Assembly (NCBI RefSeq): GCF_023721815.1
Contig: NZ_JAMDLI010000001.1
Location: 310,001-374,000, forward strand
Reading direction: 5' to 3'
Origin: Pleomorphomonas sp. JP5
Lineage (GTDB): Bacteria; Pseudomonadota; Alphaproteobacteria; Rhizobiales; Pleomorphomonadaceae
Length of the DNA: 64,000 bases
In this document: positions 44,615 through 53,975 of the stretch, one piece after another
Layout: every line of letters begins with the position of its first letter
Position numbering within the stretch: the stretch's first letter is position 1
Translations under genes and position numbers: made by a program
Notes under the pieces: generated by a model
What the model was told of the DNA's origin: nothing
The model's database searches: none
Seen by the model: the letters and a program-made list of their open reading frames with translations, nothing else

Positions 44615-45586
44615 ATGGCCGATACGGAGAAAAATCTCGTCATCTTCGACACGGATCCGGGGATCGACGACGCCATGGCGCTCTTGTTCCTGAAGGCTCA
44701 ACCCAGTCTGAAGCTCGCCGCCGTCACCACTGTGTTCGGTAATGCCGAAACCGAGGTCACCACCCGTAACGCCCTCTACCTCACGCAGCGCTTCGGCATC
44801 GACGTGCCGGTCTACGCTGGAGCGACCCGCCCATTGACCATCGAGCGCGGGCCGGCACCGGCGTTCATTCACGGTGAGGATGGGCTTGGGGATGTCGGGG
44901 CAACCCAAAGCTTCGCGGTTCGACCGGCCGAGGGGCACGCGGCCGACCGGATGGTGGAGATCATCAAGGCCAATCCCGGACGGGTGACCATTCTGGCCGT
45001 TGCACCACTGACCAATCTCGCCCTCGCCCTTGACCGCGATCCCGGCATTGCTTCGCTGGTGAAGGACGTGGTGATCATGGGCGGCGCCTTCGCCTGGGGC
45101 GGCAGACGCGGTAATGCGACGCCTGTTGCCGAAGCCAACGTCCACAATGACCCGCATGCCGCCGACAGGGTGTTCACGGCGGATTGGCCCGTGACCGCCA
45201 TTGGCCTTGATGTGACCAGCCACTGCGTGGCGACCCATGACGACGCGGCCCAGTTGGCGTCCGGCGGCGAGGCAGGCCGCTTCCTGTGGGACATCTCTCG
45301 CGGTTATGAGGACCTCTACCGCCGTCGTAATCAGGTGGATGGCTGTTGCCTGCACGACGTGGCCGCCGCCGCCTATCTGGTTGCGCCGGAACTGTTTGCG
45401 TTGCGCTCGGGAGCTGTGCGTGTCGTGACCGAGGGCATCGCCATCGGGCAGTCCATCCAGAAGCTCGACGGGCATATCTTCGGCCCCAGCGCTTGGGATG
45501 GGCATTCCTCGAAGCTGGTCGCCGGCGAGGCGGATTACGCAGGAATCGTCGAGGCTTACAAGACCGCCATCCGCTCGCTCGGTTGA
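44615..45586 (+). CDS. Inosine-uridine-preferring nucleoside hydrolase family protein
   Basis: 323 residues. The N-terminal calcium-binding DTDPGIDDAMALLF, the central VIMGGAFAWGGR and NVHNDPHAADRVF, and the C-terminal DVAAAAYLVAP are family signatures. It cleaves the N-glycosidic bond of nucleosides to free base and ribose. It lies 108 bases after the oxidoreductase, an unusual neighbour for an oxidoreductase/isomerase pair. No signal peptide is visible, so it acts in the cytoplasm on imported or internal nucleosides. Confidence 0.91.
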   Translation: MADTEKNLVIFDTDPGIDDAMALLFLKAQPSLKLAAVTTVFGNAETEVTTRNALYLTQRFGIDVPVYAGATRPLTIERGPAPAFIHGEDGLGDVGATQSFAVRPAEGHAADRMVEIIKANPGRVTILAVAPLTNLALALDRDPGIASLVKDVVIMGGAFAWGGRRGNATPVAEANVHNDPHAADRVFTADWPVTAIGLDVTSHCVATHDDAAQLASGGEAGRFLWDISRGYEDLYRRRNQVDGCCLHDVAAAAYLVAPELFALRSGAVRVVTEGIAIGQSIQKLDGHIFGPSAWDGHSSKLVAGEADYAGIVEAYKTAIRSLG

Positions 45587-45596
45587 GGAGATACCC

Positions 45597-46859
45597 ATGA
45601 CGCCGGATCCAAGCACCCTCCTCCGTTCCATGTTCGTCGCGGCTATCGCCGCCGCCCAACCGGATCGCTGCGTTCCTCCCTTCCTGCCGCCTCGCCCGAA
45701 GGGCCGGCTGATCGTTCTTGGGGCCGGCAAGGCATCGGCGGCCATGGCGCGCGCCGTGGAACAGAACTGGGATGGGCCGATCGAAGGATTGGTGGTGACG
45801 CGGTACGGCTATGCCGTTCCCACCGAGCGCATTGAGATCGTCGAGGCGGCCCACCCGGTTCCCGACGCCGCCGGCCTTGAGGCGGCTAGACGCATTCGCG
45901 ACATTGCCGCAAGCGCCGGTCCGGACGACACGGTGCTCTGCCTGATCTCCGGGGGCGGATCCTCGCTGCTTGCATTGCCGCTTGACGGGATCAGCCTCGA
46001 CGACAAGCAGGCGATCAACCGGGCTCTGCTTGCCTCCGGTGCCCCCATCTCGGAAATGAACTGCGTGCGACGTCATCTTTCGGCGGTGAAAGGGGGGCGT
46101 CTCGCCGCCCTCGCCCACCCGGCAAAGGTGGTGACGTTGCTGATTTCCGACGTACCCGGCGACAATCCCATCGACATCGCCTCCGGCCCGACCATCGGCG
46201 ATCCGACGACCTCCGCCGACGCTCTCGCCATAGTCCGGCGCTATCGCATAGCCCTCCCCCCCGCAGCGGAGGCCTTGCTCGCGAGCGGTGGCAGCGAGAC
46301 CGTAAAGCCGGATGATTCACGTCTTTCGGGCAACGAGACGCACATCGTCGCTGCGCCCCAGGCCTCATTGGAAGCGGCCGCCATCGTCGCTCGAGACGCC
46401 GGCTTTGCCGTGCATATCCTCAGCGACGCCATCGAAGGCGAGGCACGTGATGTCGGTGCGGTTCTGAGCGGGGTTGCCGCACAGGTCGCCCGTCGCGGCC
46501 AGCCTTTCACGGCGCCTTGCGTACTGCTGTCGGGCGGTGAAACGACCGTGACCCTGCGGGGCAAGGGACGCGGTGGTCGCAATGTGGAGTTCCTCCTTTC
46601 GCTCGGGCTGCATCTGCGCAATTGCCAGAACATCTGGGCGCTTGCCGGCGATACCGATGGCGTCGACGGCGTCGAGGAGATTGCAGGTGCAATCCTGACG
46701 CCCGACAGCCTTTCCCGGGCATGGGCTCTCGGCATGAATCCGCAAGCAGCCCTGGACAATAACGATGGTCATGGCTTTTTCGGTTCACTCGGCGACGCGG
46801 TCGTCACCGGTCCGACACTGACCAATGTCAACGATTTTCGTGCCATCTTGATCGCCTGA
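45597..46859 (+). CDS. Glycerate 2-kinase / MOFRL family protein (GckA/TtuD type)
   Basis: 420 residues. LIVLGAGKASAAMARAVE near the N-terminus, CLISGGGSSLLALP, EMNCVRRHLSAVKGGRLA, and the C-terminal MOFRL domain (LLSGGETTVTLRGKGRGGRNVEF; GDTDGVDG; quoted in parts). It phosphorylates D-glycerate to 2-phosphoglycerate, feeding lower glycolysis. ATG 45597 with GAGGAG upstream is chosen over the in-frame 45498 start inside the nucleoside hydrolase gene. It is the last gene of the operon and suggests that glycerate is a product of the pathway. Confidence 0.9.
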   Translation: MTPDPSTLLRSMFVAAIAAAQPDRCVPPFLPPRPKGRLIVLGAGKASAAMARAVEQNWDGPIEGLVVTRYGYAVPTERIEIVEAAHPVPDAAGLEAARRIRDIAASAGPDDTVLCLISGGGSSLLALPLDGISLDDKQAINRALLASGAPISEMNCVRRHLSAVKGGRLAALAHPAKVVTLLISDVPGDNPIDIASGPTIGDPTTSADALAIVRRYRIALPPAAEALLASGGSETVKPDDSRLSGNETHIVAAPQASLEAAAIVARDAGFAVHILSDAIEGEARDVGAVLSGVAAQVARRGQPFTAPCVLLSGGETTVTLRGKGRGGRNVEFLLSLGLHLRNCQNIWALAGDTDGVDGVEEIAGAILTPDSLSRAWALGMNPQAALDNNDGHGFFGSLGDAVVTGPTLTNVNDFRAILIA

Positions 46860-47016
46860 GGTGTTGGTCCACCTAATTTTGATTGTATGACCGGGGCTTT
46901 AGCGAAAATTTCATCTGCCTGAGCGCAAAGTGAAGAGCGGCGCGTGCAGGCGAACGGACTGCGCACCGCCGCCAACTGCCTGAGGGTTCGCCCTGCCGAA
47001 AGCGGAGTGTTCGGTA

Positions 47017-48339
47017 ATGCGCTCGGATGAGATCGGCATCGCAGACAGACACGTACGGCGCGTTTTGAGACAAGCGCGGATCGACAGATCCGGAGCCGTC
47101 AGTGTTATCTTTGCCTTGGTTATCCTGCCCCTCATGATCGCGGTCGGTGCAGCGGTCGATTATGCGATCGCAGCCAGGACCAGGGATATGCTGCAGGCTG
47201 CCGCCGATGCCGCCGCAGTCGGAGCGATATCCATGAGTTCCAGCGCTGTGAAGCAAGTCATTGCAAGCGGTGCGTCGGGGGAAATCAAGGTGGCGGAGAG
47301 CGACGCGCTGAAGATTGCTCAAGCAAATTTCAGCGGATCGAAATTTTCAAATATCACCTCATCACAAATATCGGTACAATATACGAATAATACGTTCAAC
47401 TCAGACGTAAGTCTGACATCGGAAGTTCCAACCTATTTTGTTCGTATTTTTGGTGTCGATACCGTAACGGTTTCCGTGCGAGCCACCGCGCAGAACAAAC
47501 CAATCTATTACTACAATTTCTATGTTCTGATCGACAACAGCCCGTCCATGGGGCTCGGCGCCACGGCGGCCGATATTTCCGCCCTCGAGGCTGTGAACGG
47601 CGGATGTGCCTTCGCCTGCCACATCACAGGGGCAAGCTATGACACATATGCCTTGGCCCAAAAGCAGGGCATCACCTTGCGTTACAAGGTGGTGTCGAGA
47701 GCCGTACAGTCGATGATAACCAATGCCGCTGCAAGCCAGCTGGTATCGAACCAGTACAAGATGGCGGTCTATTCCCTTGGTGCGGATGCGAAGACCACCA
47801 AGCTGACGCAGGTCGCCGGCCTGTCGTCATCTCTCGCGTCCGTCGCCTCCGCGGCGGCCAACGTCGATCTTATGACGATCCCGTACCAGAACTACAACAA
47901 CGATCAACAAACCGATCTTCTAGCCGCGCTGAACGGCATCAGAAGCATCATGGGCGTGAGTGGCAGCGGACTGTCGGCGAACGATCCGATCAAGGTGCTG
48001 TTTCTCATCAGCGATGGCGTGGAGGACGCGGAGCGTCCGAAGAACTGTCGGGAGAAGCTGAACGGCAATCGATGCCAGCAACCACTCGACACAACGCCCT
48101 GCGTCTCAATCAAGGCGAACGACGTCAGACTCGCCAGCCTCTACACCACCTATCAGAAGATCCCGAGCAACACTTGGTACACAACCTGGATCGCACCTTT
48201 CCAAACGAGGATCGCGACCAACATGAAGGCCTGCGCCTCCGATGGCCTTTATGCCGAAGTACCGCCGTCTGGCGACGTCAGCGCCGTTCTGACTCAGTTG
48301 TTCGCCAACGTGGTGAGCGAAACGCACCTTACTCATTGA
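47017..48339 (+). CDS. TadG-like pilus assembly protein with vWA domain
   Basis: 440 residues. An N-terminal TadE/G-type segment (RSGAVSVIFALVILPLMIAVGAAVDYA, one membrane anchor; quoted in part SGAVSVIFALVILPLM) is followed by a periplasmic part with a von Willebrand A metal site DNSPSMG (DxSxS). TadG proteins assist tight-adherence pilus assembly or envelope structure. No other tad gene lies nearby, so this is an isolated copy. Stretches near 47340-47460 are A/T-richer than the neighbours. Confidence 0.85.
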   Translation: MRSDEIGIADRHVRRVLRQARIDRSGAVSVIFALVILPLMIAVGAAVDYAIAARTRDMLQAAADAAAVGAISMSSSAVKQVIASGASGEIKVAESDALKIAQANFSGSKFSNITSSQISVQYTNNTFNSDVSLTSEVPTYFVRIFGVDTVTVSVRATAQNKPIYYYNFYVLIDNSPSMGLGATAADISALEAVNGGCAFACHITGASYDTYALAQKQGITLRYKVVSRAVQSMITNAAASQLVSNQYKMAVYSLGADAKTTKLTQVAGLSSSLASVASAAANVDLMTIPYQNYNNDQQTDLLAALNGIRSIMGVSGSGLSANDPIKVLFLISDGVEDAERPKNCREKLNGNRCQQPLDTTPCVSIKANDVRLASLYTTYQKIPSNTWYTTWIAPFQTRIATNMKACASDGLYAEVPPSGDVSAVLTQLFANVVSETHLTH

Positions 48340-48346
48340 GGCCCCG

Positions 48347-49420
48347 ATGAAAGGCTTGGAGCTATCGAGATTGTTCTACCGGGAGGTTGTCCGCCCCTGG
48401 TTGGACGAGGCTTTTCCGAGCCTCAGGCATGATGCGGGCATGTTCGGATACGGCTCCGAGCTTCTTGGTTTCGATGATGATATGTCGCGCGATCACAACT
48501 GGGGGCCGCGCGTCCAGCTGGTGGTGACCGGGGCCGATTTCGCTTCTCATGCCGAGGCTATTGTCGACGGCTTCGACGCGGTCAAGCCCGCGAGCTTTCT
48601 CGGCGAACCCATTGGTTACCGCTCGCGTCCCCACCCGCCCATTGTGGCGAACGACGCTCTTGGCCGTCCGGAGCACGGCGTCGAGGTCTTCACGGCCGGA
48701 GGAATACTGAGAACGCGGCTGGCTCTGGATCCGACTGTTCCACTCGACGCCCTGATCTGGCTGTCCATGCCCGAGCAACGGCTGCTGGAACTGACGGCCG
48801 GAGAGATTTTTCACGATGGTCTCGGGGACCTCTCACGCCTGCGGCAAACCTTTTCCGACTGTCCGCGCGACGTCAGTCTCTACAAACTGGCTGCCCAGTG
48901 GCGCCGCATCGCCGACGAGCAGGCCTTTGTCGGACGAGCCGGCCATGTCGGCGACGATCTCGGCTCACGCGTCATCGCCTCGCGGCTCGCGCATGACGTC
49001 ATGCGCATAGGATTCCTTCTGGAACGGCAATACTCGCCTTATCCTAAATGGTTTGGCTCGGCTTTCGCCCGCTTGTCCGCAGCCAAGGCGCTGACACCGC
49101 TGCTCAACGCGGCGATCGCGGCTGACACATGGGAGAGCCGGCAAGCCCATCTGGCGCAGGCCTATCTCGCCGTCGCCAAAATGCATGAACCGGCCGGTTT
49201 CCCACTCTCCGTCACGCCCAGGATCGGCCCTTACTTCAATCGTCCGTTCCTGACGATCAACGCCGAGGAGATCTGCGCCGGGCTGGCCGCCGCGATCTCA
49301 GACCCACTCCTGCACGGACGGGCAGTCATCGGTTCGATAGATCAGATTACCGACGCCACGCCGTTGATCGAAGCACCGGAGCGCGCGCAGCAGGTGATCT
49401 CGGTCCTGCATCGGACTTGA
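48347..49420 (+). CDS. DUF4037 domain-containing protein
   Basis: 357 residues. The block GYGSELLGFDDDMSRDHNWGPRVQLVV is typical of DUF4037 proteins (quoted in part: GSELLGFDDDMSRDHNWGPR) and resembles a nucleotidyltransferase-like site with paired aspartates. The function of the family is not established. It starts seven bases after the TadG-like gene and may be cotranscribed. It converges with the ECF sigma gene. Confidence 0.82.
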   Translation: MKGLELSRLFYREVVRPWLDEAFPSLRHDAGMFGYGSELLGFDDDMSRDHNWGPRVQLVVTGADFASHAEAIVDGFDAVKPASFLGEPIGYRSRPHPPIVANDALGRPEHGVEVFTAGGILRTRLALDPTVPLDALIWLSMPEQRLLELTAGEIFHDGLGDLSRLRQTFSDCPRDVSLYKLAAQWRRIADEQAFVGRAGHVGDDLGSRVIASRLAHDVMRIGFLLERQYSPYPKWFGSAFARLSAAKALTPLLNAAIAADTWESRQAHLAQAYLAVAKMHEPAGFPLSVTPRIGPYFNRPFLTINAEEICAGLAAAISDPLLHGRAVIGSIDQITDATPLIEAPERAQQVISVLHRT

Positions 49421-49469
49421 CCGGCTTCAGCCGAAACAAGCCCTCCATGGCCAGAGGCGGCGTCATCCA

Positions 49470-50363
49470 TCACTGGGGGCGGATATCTGACACATGCCGT
49501 AGTTTGTCGGGGTTACGGGTCACGTAGATGGCTGTAATCCGCTCTTCGACGACATTCAAAGCTGTCGTTTGCAAGGTGCTGCCCGCCTCGATCGTGACGA
49601 ACCCGGGCAAGCCATCGATGATCGCATAGCGGACGATCTGTGATGGCTGGATGGCGAAGTCGCGAGCCATCTCGACATGCCGGGCCAGCACTGCTTCGAG
49701 GCCGACCAGAGGCGCAAGCGAAGCGACAATCCTGCCGCCACCATCGGCAATCGCCACCACGTCTTCGGCCAGAAGCGTGCGAAGAGCGGTCATGTCCCCA
49801 CATCGCGACGCGGTGAAGAATGCCCGTGCCAACTCAAGCCCACGATCCTTGTCGACGGCAAAACGGGGACGGGCTTCCTGGATATGGGCTCGCGCCCGGC
49901 TCGCCAGCTTTCGGCAAGCCGAGACCTCGCGTCCGACGATGTCGGCCACCTGATCAAAGGGCATTCCGAAGATGTCGTGCAGTAGAAATGCCGCTCGCTC
50001 CAATGGCGAAAGCCGTTCCAAGGCGATCATCAAGGGCAAGGTGATATCGTCGGCCTGATCGTGGTCTTCCGGGTCGAAGATCGGTTCGGGCAACCAGGGG
50101 CCGACATAGGACTCGCGTCGACGCCGGGCCGATTGCAGCTCGTTCAAGCAGAGCCTCGTAACGATCCTGCGCAGAAAGGCCGCTGGCTCGCGCACCGTCT
50201 GGTGATCGGCGGCAAGCCAGCGAATAGCCGTCTCCTGAACGATGTCCTCCGCCTCGGCGACCGATCCCAGCATGCGATAGGCGATCCGGATCAGGCTGGG
50301 GCGCATGTTCGACAAGATGCGCTCGGGAGACTCGTCGTTCACGATGAAATCGCTCTTCTTCAA
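49470..50363 (-). CDS. ECF41-type RNA polymerase sigma factor (SigJ family)
   Basis: 297 residues. Sigma region 2 (RPSLIRIAYRMLGSVAEAEDIVQETAIRW) and region 4 (RLSPLERAAFLLHDIFGMPFDQVADIVG) are followed by a SnoaL-like C-terminal domain that in ECF41 factors tunes activity in place of an anti-sigma factor. The linker YVGPWLPEP (86-94), DGGGR (207-211) and NPDKL near the C-terminus are ECF41 hallmarks. The ATG overlaps the upstream monooxygenase stop by four bases (ATGA). A promoter matching the reported ECF41 consensus lies before the pair, so autoregulation is likely. Confidence 0.9.
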   Translation of the reverse strand: MKKSDFIVNDESPERILSNMRPSLIRIAYRMLGSVAEAEDIVQETAIRWLAADHQTVREPAAFLRRIVTRLCLNELQSARRRRESYVGPWLPEPIFDPEDHDQADDITLPLMIALERLSPLERAAFLLHDIFGMPFDQVADIVGREVSACRKLASRARAHIQEARPRFAVDKDRGLELARAFFTASRCGDMTALRTLLAEDVVAIADGGGRIVASLAPLVGLEAVLARHVEMARDFAIQPSQIVRYAIIDGLPGFVTIEAGSTLQTTALNVVEERITAIYVTRNPDKLRHVSDIRPQ

Positions 50364-50701
50364 CTGTCCGAGTGAACCGAATCCACCTTGTAGAGCGCGG
50401 GCGAGACGGACTTTGCCAGCGCGGAAAGCCGCATCAGGAGCTCTTTGGATTCAGGCTTCTTCATGAACGATTCAAAGTGTTCCTTCGAAGCCCATTGCGC
50501 GTAGTTTACCACCTTCGTTCCGTCGAGACTGCTGTGCACGCTGACCGATACGAACCCCGGTTCGTTTCGGATCGCACTTTCGGTGACCTCAGACAGCAGT
50601 CGGGCGAGACCTGCCTGATTTGCCGGTTCGACCTCGTAGAGGTTTATCAGTGTCACTCCTTGGGTCTCAGTGTCGATCATTGCGATTGTTCCGCAGGGCA
50701 T
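50360..50701 (-). CDS. Antibiotic biosynthesis monooxygenase (ABM) domain protein
   Basis: About 113 residues, one dimeric alpha/beta-barrel domain (VTLINLYEVEPANQAGLARLL, FVSVSVHSSLDGTKVVNYAQWASKEHFESF). ABM proteins are small cofactor-free oxygenases or quinol-related enzymes. Two ATGs compete: 50707 abuts the AGGAG, while 50701 lies six bases from it and is preferred. It is the first gene of a two-gene operon with ECF41 and is the probable physiological target of that sigma factor, in the place where ECF41 loci usually carry a carboxymuconolactone decarboxylase, oxidoreductase or epimerase gene. Confidence 0.82.
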   Translation of the reverse strand: MPCGTIAMIDTETQGVTLINLYEVEPANQAGLARLLSEVTESAIRNEPGFVSVSVHSSLDGTKVVNYAQWASKEHFESFMKKPESKELLMRLSALAKSVSPALYKVDSVHSDS

Positions 50702-50734
50702 CGTCATCTCCTGTGCGAGTGTTGCACATGTCAT

Positions 50735-50761
50735 GACAGGGCAACCGAGCGGAATGTGACA
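50735..50761 (-). promoter_or_regulatory. Candidate ECF41 promoter
   Basis: On the minus strand TGTCACA (50755-50761), a 16-base spacer, then TGTC (50735-50738), 34 bases before the ABM start. The known ECF41 target is TGTCACA with CGTC at -10, so the -35 is exact and the -10 has one change. Each element lies within a perfect palindrome: GGAATGT-G-ACATTCC (50751-50765) and TGTCATGACA (50729-50738). Confidence 0.6.
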
Positions 50762-51014
50762 TTCCCCATCTCCGGAATGCCGAGTGCCAGGCTTTTCTTG
50801 GGTTCTGGTCCGGGGCTGCATCTTTCTTTCGTTTTCGACCTGAATCGAGCCGACTTTCAAATCAATCAAAGGTTGTAATTTACGTAGATATCCGGACGGA
50901 CGAGAAATATGCGCCAGTTCGGTACACATTCGAGGCGGAATGATCACCAATACGGCCTCAGACGCCTTGGCTGACCCGAATGCCGTGAACGCCGCCTCAA
51001 CGCCCTAGGTATAT

Positions 51015-51043
51015 TTGACAGGCTCGACAGCGATCTCGAATAT
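51015..51043 (+). promoter_or_regulatory. Possible sigma-70-type promoter of the flagellar operon
   Basis: TTGACA (51015-51020), 17-base spacer, GAATAT (51038-51043), about 150 bases before flgE in an A/T-rich leader. The -35 is perfect and the -10 is moderate. The 243-base gap holds no other gene. Confidence 0.4.
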
Positions 51044-51193
51044 CGTGTTAACGCCAGCTATACTGGCAGAAGAGGCTGAAATAACGTTTAGTTTGATAGC
51101 GTTTTACTTCCAATTTTAGCTTTCAAACCACAAGCCTCGCGCAAGGGTGGCGGTGTTTCCTGCAAGCAATGACAGTGCTTCAGGAGATCAGCG

Positions 51194-52489
51194 ATGAGTC
51201 TTTACGGTGTCTTGCGCAGCGGCGTTTCCGGAATGAACGCCCAGGGCGGCCGGTTGGCCACCACCGCCGACAACATCGCCAACGCCAATACCGTCGGCTA
51301 CAAGCGCGCCTCTACTGAGTTCTCTTCAATGGTGATCGGCAACAGTCGCTCGGGCGCTTATCAGCCGGCCGGCGTCACCACCCAGACGCGCTATGCCATC
51401 GGTGAGGCCGGCTCTTATCTTTCGACGACAAGCGGCCTGGACCTCGCCGTGACGGGCTCCGGCTTCTTCGTCGTGCAGGATGCCGGCGGCACCCCCTACC
51501 TCACCCGCGCCGGCTCCTTCGTGAAGCAGACCGATGGCACACTGAAGAATACCGGCGGCTTCACTCTGCTTGGATACGATTTGTCGGCCGGCACCCCTTC
51601 CCCGTCAGCCAACAGCCTGACGGGGCTGGTTGAGGTCAACGTCAATGCACTTGGCATGACTGCCTCGCCGACGACCAGCGGCTATATCACCGCGACGCTC
51701 AACTCCAACGCTACCGACGTGACCACCACCACGCCACCGGGCGCGCCGGCCAGCGCCAATACAGCTGCCTCCGTCTATACCAACAAGACCTCGATGACGA
51801 CCTACGACAACCTTGGCAACGAGGTGATGCTCGACGTCTATTTCACCAAGACAGGCTCCAACCAGTGGGAATACGCGGTCTTCGATCGAGCGGGCGCCAC
51901 CTCCGGCGGCTTCCCTTATTCCGCCACGGGCACGCCAGCCGTCGGGCCGCTTCTCGACTCCGGCACCCTCACCTTCGATGCCACAAACGGCAAGCTGACG
52001 GCGCCGGTCATCGCGTCCTTCTCCGTTCCCAACAACGGCTCGTCGCAGACCATGACGCTCGACCTCTCAGGCATGACACAGCTCGGCACCGAGGAGTTCA
52101 ATCCGACCGGCGACACCGACGGCAATGCGGCCCAGGCGGTCGAGAGCATCGAGATCAGCGACAAGGGCATCGTCTACGCCATCTTCGGTGACGGCACCCG
52201 CAAGGCCACCTTCCAGATCCCGCTTGCCAACGTGCCGAGCCCGGACAACCTGACGCCGATCGCTGGTAACGCCTATGCCATCTCGATGGACTCGGGCGAT
52301 CCGAGCGTCGGCTTCGCCGGCTCATCGAGCTTCGGCGTCATCAAGTCCTGGTCGGTGGAGCAGTCCAACGCCGACATGGCCAGCGAGCTGACGTCCATGA
52401 TCGAGGCGCAGCGCGGCTACACCGCCAACTCCAAGGTCTTCCAGACCGGCTCCGACCTGCTCGACGTTCTCGTCAACCTGAAGCGCTGA
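51194..52489 (+). CDS. flgE: Flagellar hook protein FlgE
   Basis: 431 residues, the length usual for rhizobial FlgE. The N-terminal flagellar rod/hook motif SLYGVLRSGVSGMNAQGGRLATTADNIANANTVGYKR is present (quoted in part: SGVSGMNAQGGRL, DNIANANTVGYKR), and the C-terminus has SNADMASELTSMIEAQRGYTANSKVFQT-type residues (MIEAQRGYTANSKVF). It is exported by the flagellar type III system and forms the hook. GGAG lies before the ATG. First gene of the plus-strand operon that runs to about 61408. Confidence 0.95.
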   Translation: MSLYGVLRSGVSGMNAQGGRLATTADNIANANTVGYKRASTEFSSMVIGNSRSGAYQPAGVTTQTRYAIGEAGSYLSTTSGLDLAVTGSGFFVVQDAGGTPYLTRAGSFVKQTDGTLKNTGGFTLLGYDLSAGTPSPSANSLTGLVEVNVNALGMTASPTTSGYITATLNSNATDVTTTTPPGAPASANTAASVYTNKTSMTTYDNLGNEVMLDVYFTKTGSNQWEYAVFDRAGATSGGFPYSATGTPAVGPLLDSGTLTFDATNGKLTAPVIASFSVPNNGSSQTMTLDLSGMTQLGTEEFNPTGDTDGNAAQAVESIEISDKGIVYAIFGDGTRKATFQIPLANVPSPDNLTPIAGNAYAISMDSGDPSVGFAGSSSFGVIKSWSVEQSNADMASELTSMIEAQRGYTANSKVFQTGSDLLDVLVNLKR

Positions 52490-52515
52490 CCTCCAACCAC
52501 TGGCGGATTCCTCCA

Positions 52516-53961
52516 ATGTCCCTCTCGATGGCCCTCAACGTCGCCAACTCCTCTCTGCAGACCTCCGGCGTGCAGACGGCGACGACGTCGCGCAACATCG
52601 CCGCCGGCAAGGAGGCGTCCTACTCCCGCAAGTCGACCATGGTCATCACCGGCGCCGGCGGGACAGTCCAGGTGGTATCGATCCAGCGCGCGACCGACGC
52701 CGCGCTCTACAAGACCATGCTGAAGGCCACCTCGGCCTCGGCAACGCAGGATGCACTGCTCGACGGCCTGACGAAGATGTCCCAGACCATCGGCGATCCG
52801 GAGCTCGACCAGAGCCCGGCCGCCAGGTTGGGAGACCTCAACAACAAGCTCCAGCAATATGCCGCCAACCCGAGCAACACCATTCTCGCCCAAGCGGTGC
52901 AGAGCTCGGCCACCACGCTGGTGAACACGCTCAATCAGGCGACGACGACGGTACAGGCCACCCGAGCCCTCGCCGACGCCGACATGGCGTCGTCCGTTCA
53001 GCGTATCAACGACCTGCTCGCCAAGATCGATACCCTCAACACAAGCATCGTCCACGGCACCGTGACGGGGGCTGACGTCACCGACAATCTCGACAGCCGC
53101 GACAACCTCATCTCCCAGCTCTCCGAAGAGATCGGCATTTCCGTGGTGGCGCGCGACAACAACGATGTCGCCATCTACACCGACGGCGGCGTTGCCCTGT
53201 TCGAGACCCATCCGCGCGAGGTCACCTTTCAGGCGACCAATGTTTTCAGCGCTTCCACCATCGGCAATGCGGTCTACGTTGACGGTGTGGCCGTGGTCGG
53301 TGGGCCGTCGTCGATGCCCAGCACAAGCGGTCGCCTTGCCGGCCTTGCCACCTTGCGCGACGATGTGGGCGTCACCTACCAGAGCCAACTCGACGAAATC
53401 GCCCGCGGCTTGATCGAAGCGTTCACGGAAAGCGACCCGGCTGGCATCGGGCCTGATGTTCCGGGACTGTTTACCTGGCCGGCTGGCTCCATACCGGCCA
53501 GCGCGACCATCGAGACCGGCCTTGCCGGACTCATCATGGTCAATCCGGCCATCGACCCGACCACAGGCGGAAGCCTCGATCTGATCCGGGATGGCATCAC
53601 CTACGACTACAACACGACCGACGAAGCCGGTTTCACCGAGCGGCTGAACGCGATGGTCACCGAGTTTGGCGAGGCGCGTGTTTTCGATCCGAACTCCGGA
53701 GCCGATCCCACCAACACGCTCTCCGACTACGCAGCTTCCTCGGCGAGCTGGCTCGAGTTCAACCGGCAGCAAGTCGATACCTCCGCGACCTACCAGTCGA
53801 CCATGCTGCAGCGCGCTTCCGAAGCGCTGTCCAACACCACCGGCGTCAATCTCGACGACGAGCTGTCCAAGCAGCTCGAGATCGAACGCACTTACGCGGC
53901 GTCCGCCAAGCTCATCGCGGCGGTCGACCAAATGCTTCAGGACCTGCTCAACGCCGTCTGA
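52516..53961 (+). CDS. flgK: Flagellar hook-filament junction protein FlgK
   Basis: 481 residues. The N-terminus SLSMALNVANSSLQTSGVQ is an alphaproteobacterial FlgK form, and the C-terminus has DDELSKQLEIERTYAASAKLIAAVDQML (coiled-coil D0 helix; quoted in part LEIERTYAASAKLIAAVDQM). It forms the first hook-filament junction zone. It starts 26 bases after flgE and is followed by flgL, the normal order. Confidence 0.93.
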   Translation: MSLSMALNVANSSLQTSGVQTATTSRNIAAGKEASYSRKSTMVITGAGGTVQVVSIQRATDAALYKTMLKATSASATQDALLDGLTKMSQTIGDPELDQSPAARLGDLNNKLQQYAANPSNTILAQAVQSSATTLVNTLNQATTTVQATRALADADMASSVQRINDLLAKIDTLNTSIVHGTVTGADVTDNLDSRDNLISQLSEEIGISVVARDNNDVAIYTDGGVALFETHPREVTFQATNVFSASTIGNAVYVDGVAVVGGPSSMPSTSGRLAGLATLRDDVGVTYQSQLDEIARGLIEAFTESDPAGIGPDVPGLFTWPAGSIPASATIETGLAGLIMVNPAIDPTTGGSLDLIRDGITYDYNTTDEAGFTERLNAMVTEFGEARVFDPNSGADPTNTLSDYAASSASWLEFNRQQVDTSATYQSTMLQRASEALSNTTGVNLDDELSKQLEIERTYAASAKLIAAVDQMLQDLLNAV

Positions 53962-53975
53962 GAGAGGAGTGAGAC

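Noticed and set aside
42725-45745. 1006-codon open frame on the minus strand
   Set aside because: It runs antisense to three well-supported genes (isomerase, oxidoreductase, nucleoside hydrolase), has no recognisable domain, and such long mirror frames are common in GC-rich DNA.
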